Part shown: positions 50,822 through 59,830 of the stretch, piece after piece
How positions within the stretch are numbered: position 1 is the first letter of the stretch
How the letters are laid out: each line of letters opens with the position of its first letter
Origin: JAJZIH01 sp021785265
GTDB taxonomy: Bacteria > Pseudomonadota > Gammaproteobacteria > JAKAQQ01
DNA: 64,000 nucleotides
Assembly: GCA_027338645.1 (NCBI GenBank)
Contig: DAHWSH010000052.1
Location: 1-64,000, forward strand
Reading direction: 5' to 3'
Program-made: the position numbers and the translations under genes
The notes under the pieces: model-generated
Seen by the model: the letters and a program-made list of their open reading frames with translations, nothing else
The model's database searches: none
What the model was told of the DNA's origin: nothing

Positions 50822-51300
50822 CGTTCCTCCTGGGACCATTGTCCAAAGGGATGTTCGGCCAAAAACTGGTTGTAAAAGCGGGGATCGTCTGTCAACTCCC
50901 GACCTACCCAGTCGGGTAGAGGCACCCTCTCTCCCACGCTCCCGAGCTCGATTTCGGCGAGCACCAGTCCATCATTCCGGCCGGAGAACACATCGACCTC
51001 CCAGAGTCGCCCCTCGCAGGGCACGGCATGGCGGACCTTCTCCACCAGTCGTCCTCCGGCATAGGTCCCGAGCAACACGTGGGCTTCTTCGGGTGGGATC
51101 GCATACTCGAACTCCATCCGGGCGGGACCGGCAAGACGGCTTTTCAGGGTGAGCCGTCCCTCCCCTGCCGTGACCCGCACGCGGACGGTCAGATCCGCTC
51201 CTTGAGCGATATAGCCCTGGCGGAGAGGCCGGGCGGAGACGGCCAGCGCCCGCCAGCCATCGGTCCGGACCCAGTATTTGCGCTCGATTTCCTCCCTCAT
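50803..51300 (-). CDS. CYTH domain protein (inorganic triphosphatase-like)
   Basis: The 165-residue protein starts MREEIERKYWV, containing the CYTH signature ExExK (Glu4, Glu6, Lys8). Alternating charged strands follow, for example RVRVTAGEGRLTLKSR and MEFEYAIP, as in the triphosphate tunnel fold. Bacterial stand-alone CYTH proteins hydrolyse tripolyphosphate or related compounds. The ATG at 51300 overlaps the rlmD stop by 4 bases. Confidence 0.9.
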   Translation of the reverse strand: MREEIERKYWVRTDGWRALAVSARPLRQGYIAQGADLTVRVRVTAGEGRLTLKSRLAGPARMEFEYAIPPEEAHVLLGTYAGGRLVEKVRHAVPCEGRLWEVDVFSGRNDGLVLAEIELGSVGERVPLPDWVGRELTDDPRFYNQFLAEHPFGQWSQEERCSLDR

Positions 51301-52574
51301 GCGCGGACAAAAAGGGCCAGGCATTCGAGATGAGCCGTCTGCGGAAACATATCGTAGGTCCGCAAGCGAATGAATCGGTATCCCAAATCACGGACGAGGC
51401 GGGCCGCATCGCGGGCCAGAGTGGCCGGATGACAGGAAACGTAAAGCAGGCGTTCCGGACGCCAACGGGAAAAAGCCTCGAGAACAGACGCCGCCCCCGA
51501 CCGTGGCGGATCGAGCACAACCCCTTCCACGGATCCCCCAACCGCGAGCCCCTCGAGCGGCCGGCTGAGGTCAGCCTGGGCGACGTGCACGTTGGGAAGG
51601 CCATTGCGCCGGATATTGTGCCGGAGGGTCTCGCAGGATCCCGGGTGACCTTCGACGGCAATCACGGATCCGGCACGCCGGGCCAGGGGAAGGGAAAAAT
51701 TGCCGACTCCAGCGTAAAGATCCAGCCAGCCTCCGGCTGGAGACGGATCCGCCCACACCACGAGATCACGCACGAGCGACCGGTTGACCCCTTCGTGGAC
51801 CTGGATGAAATCGGCGACCCGGAAAGCGATCTCGCAATCGAACTCGTCGAGCCGGTAGCTCTGGCGCAGGGTCACAGCTCCCGATGAACCCTCCACCGGC
51901 CCCTCCTCTTCGACCGGAAGGCCAAGGGCGGCGAGTCGGGCTCCCAAAGCCCGCCACCCGGCGGGTCTCAAACCGGGTCGGGCAAAAAGTCGTGCGGCCG
52001 GTCCCTGGTCGCCGGAGGCGAGTTCGATCCCCGAAAGCGCCCGGCGATCGGGAATCGGATCCAGGAGTTCGCCCAGCCGGGTCACCCATTCGGCCAGTGC
52101 CGGAACCAGGATCGGGCATTGCCTGAGCGCGAAGACACTTCGCCCCCCCCGGGTCCGGTAGCCGATCTCAAGACGGCCGCCGGAGGCGACCTCACAGTGG
52201 AGTCGGGCACGCCGCCGGTAGGACCAGGACTGACCCGTGACGGGCAGATCCACCTGTTCCGGGCAAAGCTGCCCGATCCGCTCGAGGACTTCAAGCGTGG
52301 CTGCGGTCTTGTGCCGAATCTGGGCTGCGGGATCGAGCATCTGGAGCGCGCATCCCCCGCAGCTCCCGAAATGCGGACAAACCGGCTCCTTTCGGTCGAC
52401 GGAACGCCGGAGGTAGCGCCGGGGTCTCGCCTCGTCATAACGGGCATGACGCCGGCCCATCGCCACCTCCACGCGCTCGCCAGGCAGGGCGTCAGGGACG
52501 AAAAGTGTCTTGCCCTCGTGGTGCGCCACTCCGAGACCCTCGAGCGTAAGTCTTTCGATCTCGACCGATATCAT
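51297..52574 (-). CDS. rlmD: 23S rRNA (uracil-1939-C5)-methyltransferase
   Basis: The 425-residue enzyme has an N-terminal TRAM domain, a 4Fe-4S cluster motif with Cys66, Cys72 and Cys75 (CPHFGSCGGC) plus a later Cys (FALRQCP), and a SAM-dependent domain with LDLYAGVGNFSLPLA and the catalytic Cys in YVSCHPATLARD. Its start overlaps the exonuclease stop and its stop overlaps the CYTH start. In related genomes rlmD neighbours the BarA/GacS kinase gene, as it does here two genes away. Confidence 0.93.
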   Translation of the reverse strand: MISVEIERLTLEGLGVAHHEGKTLFVPDALPGERVEVAMGRRHARYDEARPRRYLRRSVDRKEPVCPHFGSCGGCALQMLDPAAQIRHKTAATLEVLERIGQLCPEQVDLPVTGQSWSYRRRARLHCEVASGGRLEIGYRTRGGRSVFALRQCPILVPALAEWVTRLGELLDPIPDRRALSGIELASGDQGPAARLFARPGLRPAGWRALGARLAALGLPVEEEGPVEGSSGAVTLRQSYRLDEFDCEIAFRVADFIQVHEGVNRSLVRDLVVWADPSPAGGWLDLYAGVGNFSLPLARRAGSVIAVEGHPGSCETLRHNIRRNGLPNVHVAQADLSRPLEGLAVGGSVEGVVLDPPRSGAASVLEAFSRWRPERLLYVSCHPATLARDAARLVRDLGYRFIRLRTYDMFPQTAHLECLALFVRA

Positions 52575-53383
52575 GCAGGATCCGCGGGCAACTCCCAGAA
52601 GCGCCGGTCCCACTGCGCGAGGAATTCCTGCCAGTGGGGTTCCGGATGAGCGACCAAGAACGCTTCGACCTCCCGGATTGCGGCTTGAAAGCGATCGCCC
52701 GCCAGGCGGCCGCGCATCCGTTCCAGACGGAGAAACAGAAGGTACGTGGTGAGCGCATCGACCTCGCAATAACGGTCGATGCGGTCCCGTTCGCCGGCGA
52801 GATAGGACGCGAGCACCTCGGATCCGGACAGGTCCAGCTTGCCGGGCAGCCCGACCAGGCGCGCGGCCTCATCGAGGCGGACGGCGTTGCGCCCGGACTG
52901 GTAGCCCCCCAAGACGTCCATGAGGTCCGTGTGGCGCCAGTGGTAGCGGGACCGGTAGTGGTTGAAGCGGAACTCCGGCAGATGGTCTCCGGTTTCCCAA
53001 TAGGTGGCCGCCGGAATCGCGTACCGGAAAGCCCGGTACTGAAGGACCGGGAGATCGAAGGCGTTTCCATTCCAGCTGACGAGACGAGGCTTGTGGCGGT
53101 CCAGGCCGGAAAAAAAACGTTTGATCCGCTCGTGTTCGCTGTCAAGACGGGCGCCCAGGGAAAAACACTTGAGTTCGTGATCGGTCCGGAGGACCATGCC
53201 GATCACGAGCACGGCATGGAGATGGATCGGCATGAACTCACTCCCGCCGGTGTCCTGCCGACGCTTCTGCAGCATGGCCTCCATCTGCTCCGCTTCCGAG
53301 AGATCCTCGAGCCCCCACAGGCGGGATCCCAGCGCAGTATCCGGAATGGTTTCGATATCAAAGGCCAGTATCGGCTCGCTCAA
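52571..53383 (-). CDS. Predicted 3'-5' exonuclease (PolB-like, DEDDy type)
   Basis: The 270-residue protein has the ribonuclease-H-like exonuclease motifs in order: FDIET near the N-terminus (Exo I), SWNGNAFDLPVL (Exo II) and YCEVDALTTY (Exo III, with the Tyr-x3-Asp form). This matches the predicted PolB-related stand-alone exonucleases of proteobacteria. It is the first gene of a five-gene minus-strand chain; only 46 bases separate it from the divergent binding-protein gene. Confidence 0.87.
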   Translation of the reverse strand: MSEPILAFDIETIPDTALGSRLWGLEDLSEAEQMEAMLQKRRQDTGGSEFMPIHLHAVLVIGMVLRTDHELKCFSLGARLDSEHERIKRFFSGLDRHKPRLVSWNGNAFDLPVLQYRAFRYAIPAATYWETGDHLPEFRFNHYRSRYHWRHTDLMDVLGGYQSGRNAVRLDEAARLVGLPGKLDLSGSEVLASYLAGERDRIDRYCEVDALTTYLLFLRLERMRGRLAGDRFQAAIREVEAFLVAHPEPHWQEFLAQWDRRFWELPADPA

Positions 53384-53415
53384 ACCCCCCCCTGTTCCGG
53401 TCGCACCGCTCTTGC

Positions 53416-53421
53416 TAGAAT
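53416..53421 (+). promoter_or_regulatory. -10 element implying a leaderless transcript
   Basis: TAGAAT ends nine bases before the ATG at 53430, so transcription would start at or within a couple of bases of the start codon. No ribosome binding site is visible. The -35 region is weak. Confidence 0.45.
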
Positions 53422-53429
53422 CTCATTCT

Positions 53430-54401
53430 ATGCGTAAAACCCTGATCGGGGGCCTCCTGGCGCTAGTGGCTGGCTTGGGGATGACCCCGGCACACGGAGC
53501 CCGACCGACCGCCCCGGAACTCACCCTCATCGAGCGGGCGGGTCAACCGGTTTACCAGGCGTTCGGCCGTGACCTCAAGGCCGCCTTGTCCCGGCGGGGC
53601 GTGACCCGCATCGAGATTTTCAAGCGACAATCGGGAACCCGAATGGACCCGCTGGAGATCGGTCGCCTCGACCGGTCGGTGCTCATCGTGACCGTGGGAC
53701 CCGGGAGCCTCGCCTGGCTTCTCGCTCAACATCCCACGACACCGGTTCTGGCCCTGTACGTGACCCGCGAAACGTTCCGCCGACTGACCCGATCCGTACA
53801 CGCTTCCGTGACGGCCATCTACTTGAACCAGCCCTTCGGACGCTTTCTCGATCTGGCCGTGACCCTGATCCCGCGCCTGCACGCGATCTCCGCGGTTTTG
53901 AGCCAGAATCAGAAATGGCGACGCCGAAGCATTGAACGGATCGCCCATGCCCACGGTTATACCGCCCATGTCATCGTGACGCCACCCGAACCGCGAGCCA
54001 TTTTCAGCGCATTCCGATTTGCCCTGCCCGGCACCGATGCCCTGATCGAACTCCCCGATGCCACAGTCTACAATGCGCTCACCCTTCCAGAAATCTTCCT
54101 GCGGGCCTTCCGCTATGGCGTTCCGGTGATCGGCTACGCACCCGAGTACGTCCATGACGGTGCCCTAGCCGGCCTCTATTCCACACCCGACCAGTTCAGT
54201 CGCCAGGCCCTGCCGATCGTGCTCGCGGCAGCAAGTCACAGGCTCTCCCGACTGCCCGCCCCGGCCTATCCCCGGCGATTCACGGTGTTGCTCAACCGTT
54301 CGGTCGCCGGCACGCTGGGCATTCCGCTTCCGTCCCTGTCACAGATTCTCAAGGCCTTGCATCGCCACGTCCGACCGAAACCGGTCGAGTTTGGGATATG
54401 A
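53430..54401 (+). CDS. ABC-type periplasmic binding protein (PF04392-like), coupled to a kinase
   Basis: The 323-residue protein has a signal peptide (MRKTLIGGLLALVAGLG, cleavage near AHG-ARP) and a two-lobed binding-protein pattern: LIVTVGPGSLAWLLAQ, AISAVLSQNQKWRR, and YGVPVIGYAPEYVHDGALAGLY. The last is the typical signature of TrpX/ABC_sub_bind proteins. No permease or ATPase gene is nearby; instead the stop overlaps the hybrid kinase start by 4 bases. It may deliver ligand information to that kinase. It appears to be translated from a nearly leaderless mRNA. Confidence 0.75.
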   Translation: MRKTLIGGLLALVAGLGMTPAHGARPTAPELTLIERAGQPVYQAFGRDLKAALSRRGVTRIEIFKRQSGTRMDPLEIGRLDRSVLIVTVGPGSLAWLLAQHPTTPVLALYVTRETFRRLTRSVHASVTAIYLNQPFGRFLDLAVTLIPRLHAISAVLSQNQKWRRRSIERIAHAHGYTAHVIVTPPEPRAIFSAFRFALPGTDALIELPDATVYNALTLPEIFLRAFRYGVPVIGYAPEYVHDGALAGLYSTPDQFSRQALPIVLAAASHRLSRLPAPAYPRRFTVLLNRSVAGTLGIPLPSLSQILKALHRHVRPKPVEFGI

Positions 54402-57115
54402 ATCTCGGAATCCGCGGCCGGGTGCTCCTGATCGCCTGGGGCCCCGCCGCATTGATCGCCATCGCCCTGGCCGTCTATTTCGTCTCGAGCAACCTGGCCG
54501 CCCTACGGGCTTCCCGCCGGATCCTGGGACAGACCGTGTCCCGACAGCTGGCACCCGCCGCCCAGTACGGCGTGCTGTCGAACAACGCCACGATCCTCCG
54601 CCGGCTGATCGATCCGGCACTGGCCCAATCGGCTATCTCCTCGATCGTGATCGAAAACCATTCCGGTCGAATTCTGGCCAGTGGATTCCGCAAGCGGGAG
54701 CCGATGAACTGGGTCGAACGCAGTGGCCAACTCATCGCCAACCTCATTTCCGGATCGCCCGGCAATGCCAGGACCTTTTCCTCTCCGGTCACGATCCGGC
54801 CGCTTCCGGTGGGCCCGGTGTACGGACTCTTCCACCACCGAAGTAAAAAGCTCTCCGCACCCGAGGAGACCCTGGGCACCGTCCGGGTCACGCTCTCCGC
54901 CGAGCACCTGGGCGACCAGGAAAGTCGGATCCTGATCGAGGGTCTGGTCCTCATGATGCTGGGACTGCTCGCGACCTTTGTGCTGGCCGAGCGAATGAGC
55001 CGCTCGATCACCCACCCGGTGCTCCGCATGCTGCAATCGGTGAGTAAACTGTCCGAAGGGCAGATGTCGATCCGTCTGCCGGAAAGTTCCTACGGGGAAC
55101 TGGGGCGACTCGAGCACGGCATCAACCAGCTCGCGGAGCAGATCGGGCACAGCACCCGGCAGCTCGAGGCCGAGGTCATCCAGGCCACCCAGGAACTCCG
55201 GGAAACCCTGGAGGAGGTGGAAAGCAAAAATGTCGCCCTGGATCTCGCGCGCAAGCAGGCCGTAGCCGCCAACCGCGCCAAAACGACGTTTCTGGCCAAC
55301 ATCAACCACGAGATCCGCACCCCGATGAACACCATTCTGGGCTACGCCGATTTCCTCACGGCCACGCCCCTCGATGCGGATCAACAGGAGTACCTCGGGT
55401 GGATCCAGCGCTCCGGGCAGCACCTGCTCAGCCTCATCGACGAAGTCCTGCATTTCTCCCGGATCGAGGCGGGACACCTGGACCTCTCGCACGCGCCCTG
55501 CGATGTCCACATCCTGCTCGAGGAAGTCATTGCCGCCCTCGCCCCACAGGCTTTGCAGAAGGGCTTGGATTTCCTGCCGGACCTCTATGAGGAACCGCCG
55601 CTCCAGGTGCTGGCGGATGCCGGCCGCCTGCGCCAGATCCTGAACAACCTGATCGGCAATGCGATCAAATTCACCGAGCATGGCTTGATCCGTGTCCGGG
55701 CACGGCAGGAGATTCTGGCGGACCGGATCACGTTCCATCTCGACGTGGAGGATGAGGGCATCGGCCTGTCTCCCGAGGATCGGGCACGCATCTTCGAGCC
55801 CTTCGCCCAAGCCGACAGTTCAACCTCCCGCCGGTTCGGCGGCGTCGGACTGGGGCTTGCGATCTGCCGGCGCATCGTCGAAGCCATGAAAGGAAGCATC
55901 CGGGTGGAGGGCCTGCCCGGAGTGGGGACCCGTTTCGGAGTCTGCCTCAGCTTTTCACCGGTTCCCGAAGCGCTTCCCGTTCCGGTCACGAGTTTCCCGT
56001 ATCCGATCCGCCTTTCGGGCCCTCCCGCCTACCGTGACTGTTTCGAACGACGTTTCGCGGCCTGGGGTTTTGAGATCATTCCTCCGGCCGAAGGACCTCC
56101 CGGGCCGGACGCCAGCCCACCGGCTCTCGAGGTCGAGATTCTCGGGCTCGCGGAGCTGACCCGGGAGTTACCCGCGCCGGGCCCGGAGGGGCTGCGGCGG
56201 CTGGTTCTGGCCGCCACCGCCGACCGTCGGGAGCATCGGCGGATTGGTCAGGTTCGGAATGCCATCTGCCTGCCTGTCCATGCCACCGTCCGCGACCTCA
56301 AACAGGCGCTTGTCGAACTGCTCCAAGCCACGCCTTCTGCACCGGCGCCGAAGCGACGCGACTCGGAGGCGGATTTCTGGAATCTCTTCCGTCAGGAACT
56401 GCCCCGCCAGGTAGAGGTCCTGCGCAACGCCTGGACAATCCATCCGGATCCACAGAAAATCCGGGAAGCCCTGCATCAGCTCGAAGGCACGGCCCGCTTC
56501 TGCAAACTACCCGCCCTGCAGGTGGCCATCTCGCGTCTCCGCAGCCACGGACAGACCCACCCGGACGATCATGGCCTCGACTCCGCTGCCTGGCAGGATC
56601 TTGAGCAGGCCGTCACGGCGATCCTTGAAGACCCGACGACCCGTATCCCGACGCCCGCCCGTCCGTCTCAGGCGAACCCCTCAGGGCTCCTTGCCGGGAT
56701 CCGCATGCTGGTGGCCGAGGACAACGCCATCAACCGAACCCTGATCGGTCGCATGCTGGAACAGCAGGGGGCCCGGGTGTGGCTCTGCCCGAACGGGGTT
56801 GGCCTGGTCGGCATGATCGAGAGCGTGGAACCGGACGTCGTGCTCCTCGATATCCACATGCCCGAAATGGACGGCATCGAAACCGCACGCCAAATTACGG
56901 CCAACCACCCGGCTCTCCCGCTCGTCGCGATCAGCGCCGACATTCTCCCGGAGACCCGGATCCGCGCCCTCAACTCCGGAATCCGCGAGTATCTGGTCAA
57001 ACCGATCCGGGCGATTACGCTGGCCGAAACCATCCAGCGGGTACTCAGCCGTTCGTCCCGCGTCCAAAGGCCACCGCAAAGGCCAGTGCCCAGTCCAACT
57101 CGTCCGCCAAGCTGA
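54398..57115 (+). CDS. BarA/GacS-like hybrid sensor kinase with permuted C-terminus
   Basis: The 905-residue protein has two membrane helices (about 10-32 and 180-198) around a periplasmic domain, a HAMP domain, the kinase core with His304 (NINHEIRTPM), N-box ILNNLIGNAIKF and GVGLGLAICRR. A degenerate receiver-like region without the acceptor Asp (about 536-640) follows, then a GacS-type Hpt domain (His693 in ALHQLEGTARFC) and last a complete receiver (Asp775, Asp818, Lys868). In BarA/GacS the receiver precedes the Hpt. It is coupled to a periplasmic binding protein upstream and overlaps acpS by 71 bases tail to tail. Confidence 0.88.
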   Translation: MNLGIRGRVLLIAWGPAALIAIALAVYFVSSNLAALRASRRILGQTVSRQLAPAAQYGVLSNNATILRRLIDPALAQSAISSIVIENHSGRILASGFRKREPMNWVERSGQLIANLISGSPGNARTFSSPVTIRPLPVGPVYGLFHHRSKKLSAPEETLGTVRVTLSAEHLGDQESRILIEGLVLMMLGLLATFVLAERMSRSITHPVLRMLQSVSKLSEGQMSIRLPESSYGELGRLEHGINQLAEQIGHSTRQLEAEVIQATQELRETLEEVESKNVALDLARKQAVAANRAKTTFLANINHEIRTPMNTILGYADFLTATPLDADQQEYLGWIQRSGQHLLSLIDEVLHFSRIEAGHLDLSHAPCDVHILLEEVIAALAPQALQKGLDFLPDLYEEPPLQVLADAGRLRQILNNLIGNAIKFTEHGLIRVRARQEILADRITFHLDVEDEGIGLSPEDRARIFEPFAQADSSTSRRFGGVGLGLAICRRIVEAMKGSIRVEGLPGVGTRFGVCLSFSPVPEALPVPVTSFPYPIRLSGPPAYRDCFERRFAAWGFEIIPPAEGPPGPDASPPALEVEILGLAELTRELPAPGPEGLRRLVLAATADRREHRRIGQVRNAICLPVHATVRDLKQALVELLQATPSAPAPKRRDSEADFWNLFRQELPRQVEVLRNAWTIHPDPQKIREALHQLEGTARFCKLPALQVAISRLRSHGQTHPDDHGLDSAAWQDLEQAVTAILEDPTTRIPTPARPSQANPSGLLAGIRMLVAEDNAINRTLIGRMLEQQGARVWLCPNGVGLVGMIESVEPDVVLLDIHMPEMDGIETARQITANHPALPLVAISADILPETRIRALNSGIREYLVKPIRAITLAETIQRVLSRSSRVQRPPQRPVPSPTRPPS

Positions 57116-57440
57116 GTTCCACGCCAGCCACCCCCATCTCGCGCAGACGGTCCGCCAGCGGACCCGGTGCAAAGTGCACGACCGGCTTGCCTCTTGAATC
57201 GGCCAGGATGCTCATGGACTGAAGTGAAACCCCGGCGGAAAAACCGGTCCCCAGAGCTTTCGCGACCGCCTCCTTGGCCGCGAAGCGCAGGGCCAGGTAG
57301 CGGGCCGGCTCACGCCGGCGGCCCAGTTCCTGCTGCTCGGATAGAGTCAGGATGCGCTGGACGGCTCGCGCTCCATGTCGCCTCCAGAGGCCGTCCATCC
57401 GCGGAATGGAGACGAGATCGGTCCCGACCCCGTAAATCAC
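57045..57440 (-). CDS. acpS: Holo-[acyl-carrier-protein] synthase
   Basis: The 131-residue enzyme transfers phosphopantetheine from CoA to apo-ACP. It carries the two family motifs GVGTDLVSI (4-12) and FAAKEAVAKALGTG (about 53-66). The start overlaps the pdxJ stop by 4 bases. It is the last gene of the lepA-acpS operon and overlaps the convergent hybrid-kinase gene by 71 bases. Confidence 0.95.
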   Translation of the reverse strand: MIYGVGTDLVSIPRMDGLWRRHGARAVQRILTLSEQQELGRRREPARYLALRFAAKEAVAKALGTGFSAGVSLQSMSILADSRGKPVVHFAPGPLADRLREMGVAGVELSLADELDWALAFAVAFGRGTNG

Positions 57441-58174
57441 ACCGCCCCGCCCCGGCGGGCTTCCACCATCCGCTCCTTCATGAGACGGGTGGCGGACTCC
57501 AGTCCGATGAACACCGCCCGGCTCACGATGGAATGTCCGATATTCAAGGTCTCGATCTCGGGAATCGCCGCCACCCCACCGACCGAGTCGTAATCCAACC
57601 CATGACCGGCATGCACCATAAGCCCCCGGGAGCGGGCCAGGCGGGCGGCGTTCCGGAGGCGCTCGAGGCGATGGGCGCGGGACGCAGCATCCCGGGATTC
57701 GGCATAGGCGCCCGTGTGGAGTTCGACGGTACTGACCCCAAGCTCGCTTGCCGCCTCGATCTCGTCGGCCACAGGATCGACGAACAGGGCCACCCGGATC
57801 CCGAACTCCGTGAGTCGACGCACCACCGGAAACAGGCGGTGTGCCAGGAAACGAACCGCGAGCCCGCTTTCCGTGGTCCGTTCCGCCCGCCGTTCCGGCA
57901 CAAAACAGACCTCGGCCGGCCGGAGTGATTCCGCGAACTCGACGATGATCGAGTTCAGGCTCATCTCCAGGTTGATCGGGAGTGGCAGCTCCCGGACGAG
58001 ACGGGTCACGTCGGATTCCTGGATATGGCGACGATCCTCGCGCAGATGGACCGTGATGTTGTCCGCCCCGCCGCGGAGTGCCAGACGGGCCGCCTCCATC
58101 GGGTCCGGGTAGCGGGTCTGTCGGGCTTCGCGGAGGGTCGCCACATGATCGACATTGACCCCGAGCCGGATCAT
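57437..58174 (-). CDS. pdxJ: Pyridoxine 5'-phosphate synthase
   Basis: The 245-residue TIM-barrel enzyme makes pyridoxine 5'-phosphate from 3-amino-2-oxopropyl phosphate and deoxyxylulose phosphate. It starts MIRLGVNVDHVATLREAR, keeps NITVHLREDRRHI, INLEMSLN and the terminal LNIGHSIVSRAVFIGLE. I choose ATG 58174, which gives the family's usual start; ATG 58207, overlapping the recO stop, would add 11 residues. It is downstream of recO and overlaps acpS. Confidence 0.96.
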   Translation of the reverse strand: MIRLGVNVDHVATLREARQTRYPDPMEAARLALRGGADNITVHLREDRRHIQESDVTRLVRELPLPINLEMSLNSIIVEFAESLRPAEVCFVPERRAERTTESGLAVRFLAHRLFPVVRRLTEFGIRVALFVDPVADEIEAASELGVSTVELHTGAYAESRDAASRAHRLERLRNAARLARSRGLMVHAGHGLDYDSVGGVAAIPEIETLNIGHSIVSRAVFIGLESATRLMKERMVEARRGGAV

Positions 58175-58196
58175 CGGGCCGCCACGCTCGGCCACA

Positions 58197-58916
58197 TCAG
58201 GCGCCATGGCGCTTTGCGAAGACTAAAAGCGACTCCATCCAGGGTCGCACGCCCGGGCTCTGCCCCTTCCCATGAAAGGTATAGACCCCTTCGAGCAGGG
58301 AGCGGCTGGCCTTGAGCGAGACTTCATTACTCAAGGTCCCGTGGGCCAGGTCCAAAAGCACACGTCCCTCGATGCCGGACACCCCGGCCGGCAGTCGCCG
58401 GGCGCCGGAGCAGGGATCAAACGCGTAGTGAGCCGCCGGATGGATCGGCTCGCGGCTCCCCGCTTCTTCAAGGAGATTGAGGCCATAGCCGAGCTCGACC
58501 AGAAGGTCCCGTTCGAACAGACACACCACCTGAGCCGGCGGGACCCCCTCCCCCAGGGCATCCAGCGCACCGGTATAGCGGGCATAAAGCGAAATCAGCG
58601 GTTCAAAGCGTTCGGTCAAGCGGAGGATCAGTTCATGGAGGTGGAAGCCGGCCCAGAGGGCATCCCCCTTTAGGTGGACTGGAGGACCGGCCCGTTCCGC
58701 GCCTCTCAGGGTCGGCAGGCGATTCTCGCCTCCGCTCCAGGAAACACTCCAGGGCGTAAAGGGCTCGAGACGCGAAGTCCTTCGGGAGCGTCGGGTTCCG
58801 CGGGCGAGGACACCGATGCGGCCCTCACGTCCCGTGAGCAGTTCGACGATCTGGCTCGTCTCCCCGTAGTCCCAGGTATGCAAGACCCAGGCCGGTTCAT
58901 CCCAGACCCGGATCAT
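58197..58916 (-). CDS. recO: DNA repair protein RecO
   Basis: The 239-residue protein loads RecA through the RecFOR pathway. The N-terminal OB fold reads AWVLHTWDYGETSQIVELLT, then RRSRRTSRLEPFTPW. The ATG at 58916 overlaps the era stop by 4 bases, which fixes the start against a longer open frame. A zinc-binding cysteine set is not evident, as in many gammaproteobacterial RecO proteins. Confidence 0.94.
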   Translation of the reverse strand: MIRVWDEPAWVLHTWDYGETSQIVELLTGREGRIGVLARGTRRSRRTSRLEPFTPWSVSWSGGENRLPTLRGAERAGPPVHLKGDALWAGFHLHELILRLTERFEPLISLYARYTGALDALGEGVPPAQVVCLFERDLLVELGYGLNLLEEAGSREPIHPAAHYAFDPCSGARRLPAGVSGIEGRVLLDLAHGTLSNEVSLKASRSLLEGVYTFHGKGQSPGVRPWMESLLVFAKRHGA

Positions 58917-59830
58917 CCGCCCGTCTCCGGAGCCCGTGGCACCGAAGCCGACTGGGACTCGCGGGGATGATGGAGGGTCCAATCGGGGTCGACCTCGACC
59001 CGGCTATGCAACAGGACCGGACGGCCGAGACGCGCTTCGAGTGTATGGCGGACCCGCGTGCCTGCCATCTTGAGCCGCTGCCCGCCGGAGCCGATCACGA
59101 TCCCCTTCTGGCCCGGACGTTCCACCCAGACCCGGAGATCCACCTCCACTCCTCGCCCGGTCTCCTGCCACGACTCGCAGACCACATGCAGGGCGTAGGG
59201 CAACTCCGCCGTGAGATCCAGCATGAGCTGTTCCCGGAAAAGCTCGGCCGCCTGGTCGGGCCAGGCGAGCCCGGTGCCTCTCGTTCCGGAAGTCGGCCGG
59301 GTCGGGGCGGGACACGAAGAGCGGATCTGGTCGGCGAGTACCGTGAGGTTCTCACCCCGGCGGGCGGAGACCGGCACCAGAAATGAAAAGGAAGAGCGGT
59401 TCGCGAGTTGTTCAAGAAACGGCAGAAGCGCCGTTCGTGGCTTGATGCGGTCAATCTGGTTGACCACAACCCCGATCGGCTTGCCGAGCGCGAGAGACCG
59501 TTCGAGCAGACGATCTTCCTCATCCCGCCACTCGAGACCGGCCACCACGATCAAGAGGAGATCCGACTCGAGCGCCGCATTCCAGACCAGCTCGTTCAGC
59601 CGGCGCTGAAGACGATGCTGGGGACGGTCCAAGACGCCGGGTGTGTCCCAGATCCGGATCTCGGCCCCGGCCCCAGGCAGGGGCACGGCCACCACGAGGC
59701 GGGTGGTCGCCGGTTTCGGGGTGACGATGCTGAGCCGGCTGCCCACCAGGGCGTTGAAAAGGGTCGACTTGCCGACATTGGGCCGGCCCAAGAGAACGGC
59801 CGCCCTCGCGCTTCCGGTCGTCTCAGTCAT
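58913..59830 (-). CDS. era: GTPase Era with an NQID G4 motif
   Basis: The 305-residue ribosome-assembly GTPase has G1 GRPNVGKS (15-22), G3 DTPG (62-65) and a C-terminal KH domain with IVIGSGG (244-250). The G4 motif, normally NKxD, reads Asn124-Gln-Ile-Asp127, so the usual lysine is replaced by glutamine. The start at 59830 overlaps rnc by 8 bases, and the stop overlaps recO. Rnc-era-recO is the standard gammaproteobacterial order. Confidence 0.95.
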   Translation of the reverse strand: MTETTGSARAAVLLGRPNVGKSTLFNALVGSRLSIVTPKPATTRLVVAVPLPGAGAEIRIWDTPGVLDRPQHRLQRRLNELVWNAALESDLLLIVVAGLEWRDEEDRLLERSLALGKPIGVVVNQIDRIKPRTALLPFLEQLANRSSFSFLVPVSARRGENLTVLADQIRSSCPAPTRPTSGTRGTGLAWPDQAAELFREQLMLDLTAELPYALHVVCESWQETGRGVEVDLRVWVERPGQKGIVIGSGGQRLKMAGTRVRHTLEARLGRPVLLHSRVEVDPDWTLHHPRESQSASVPRAPETGG

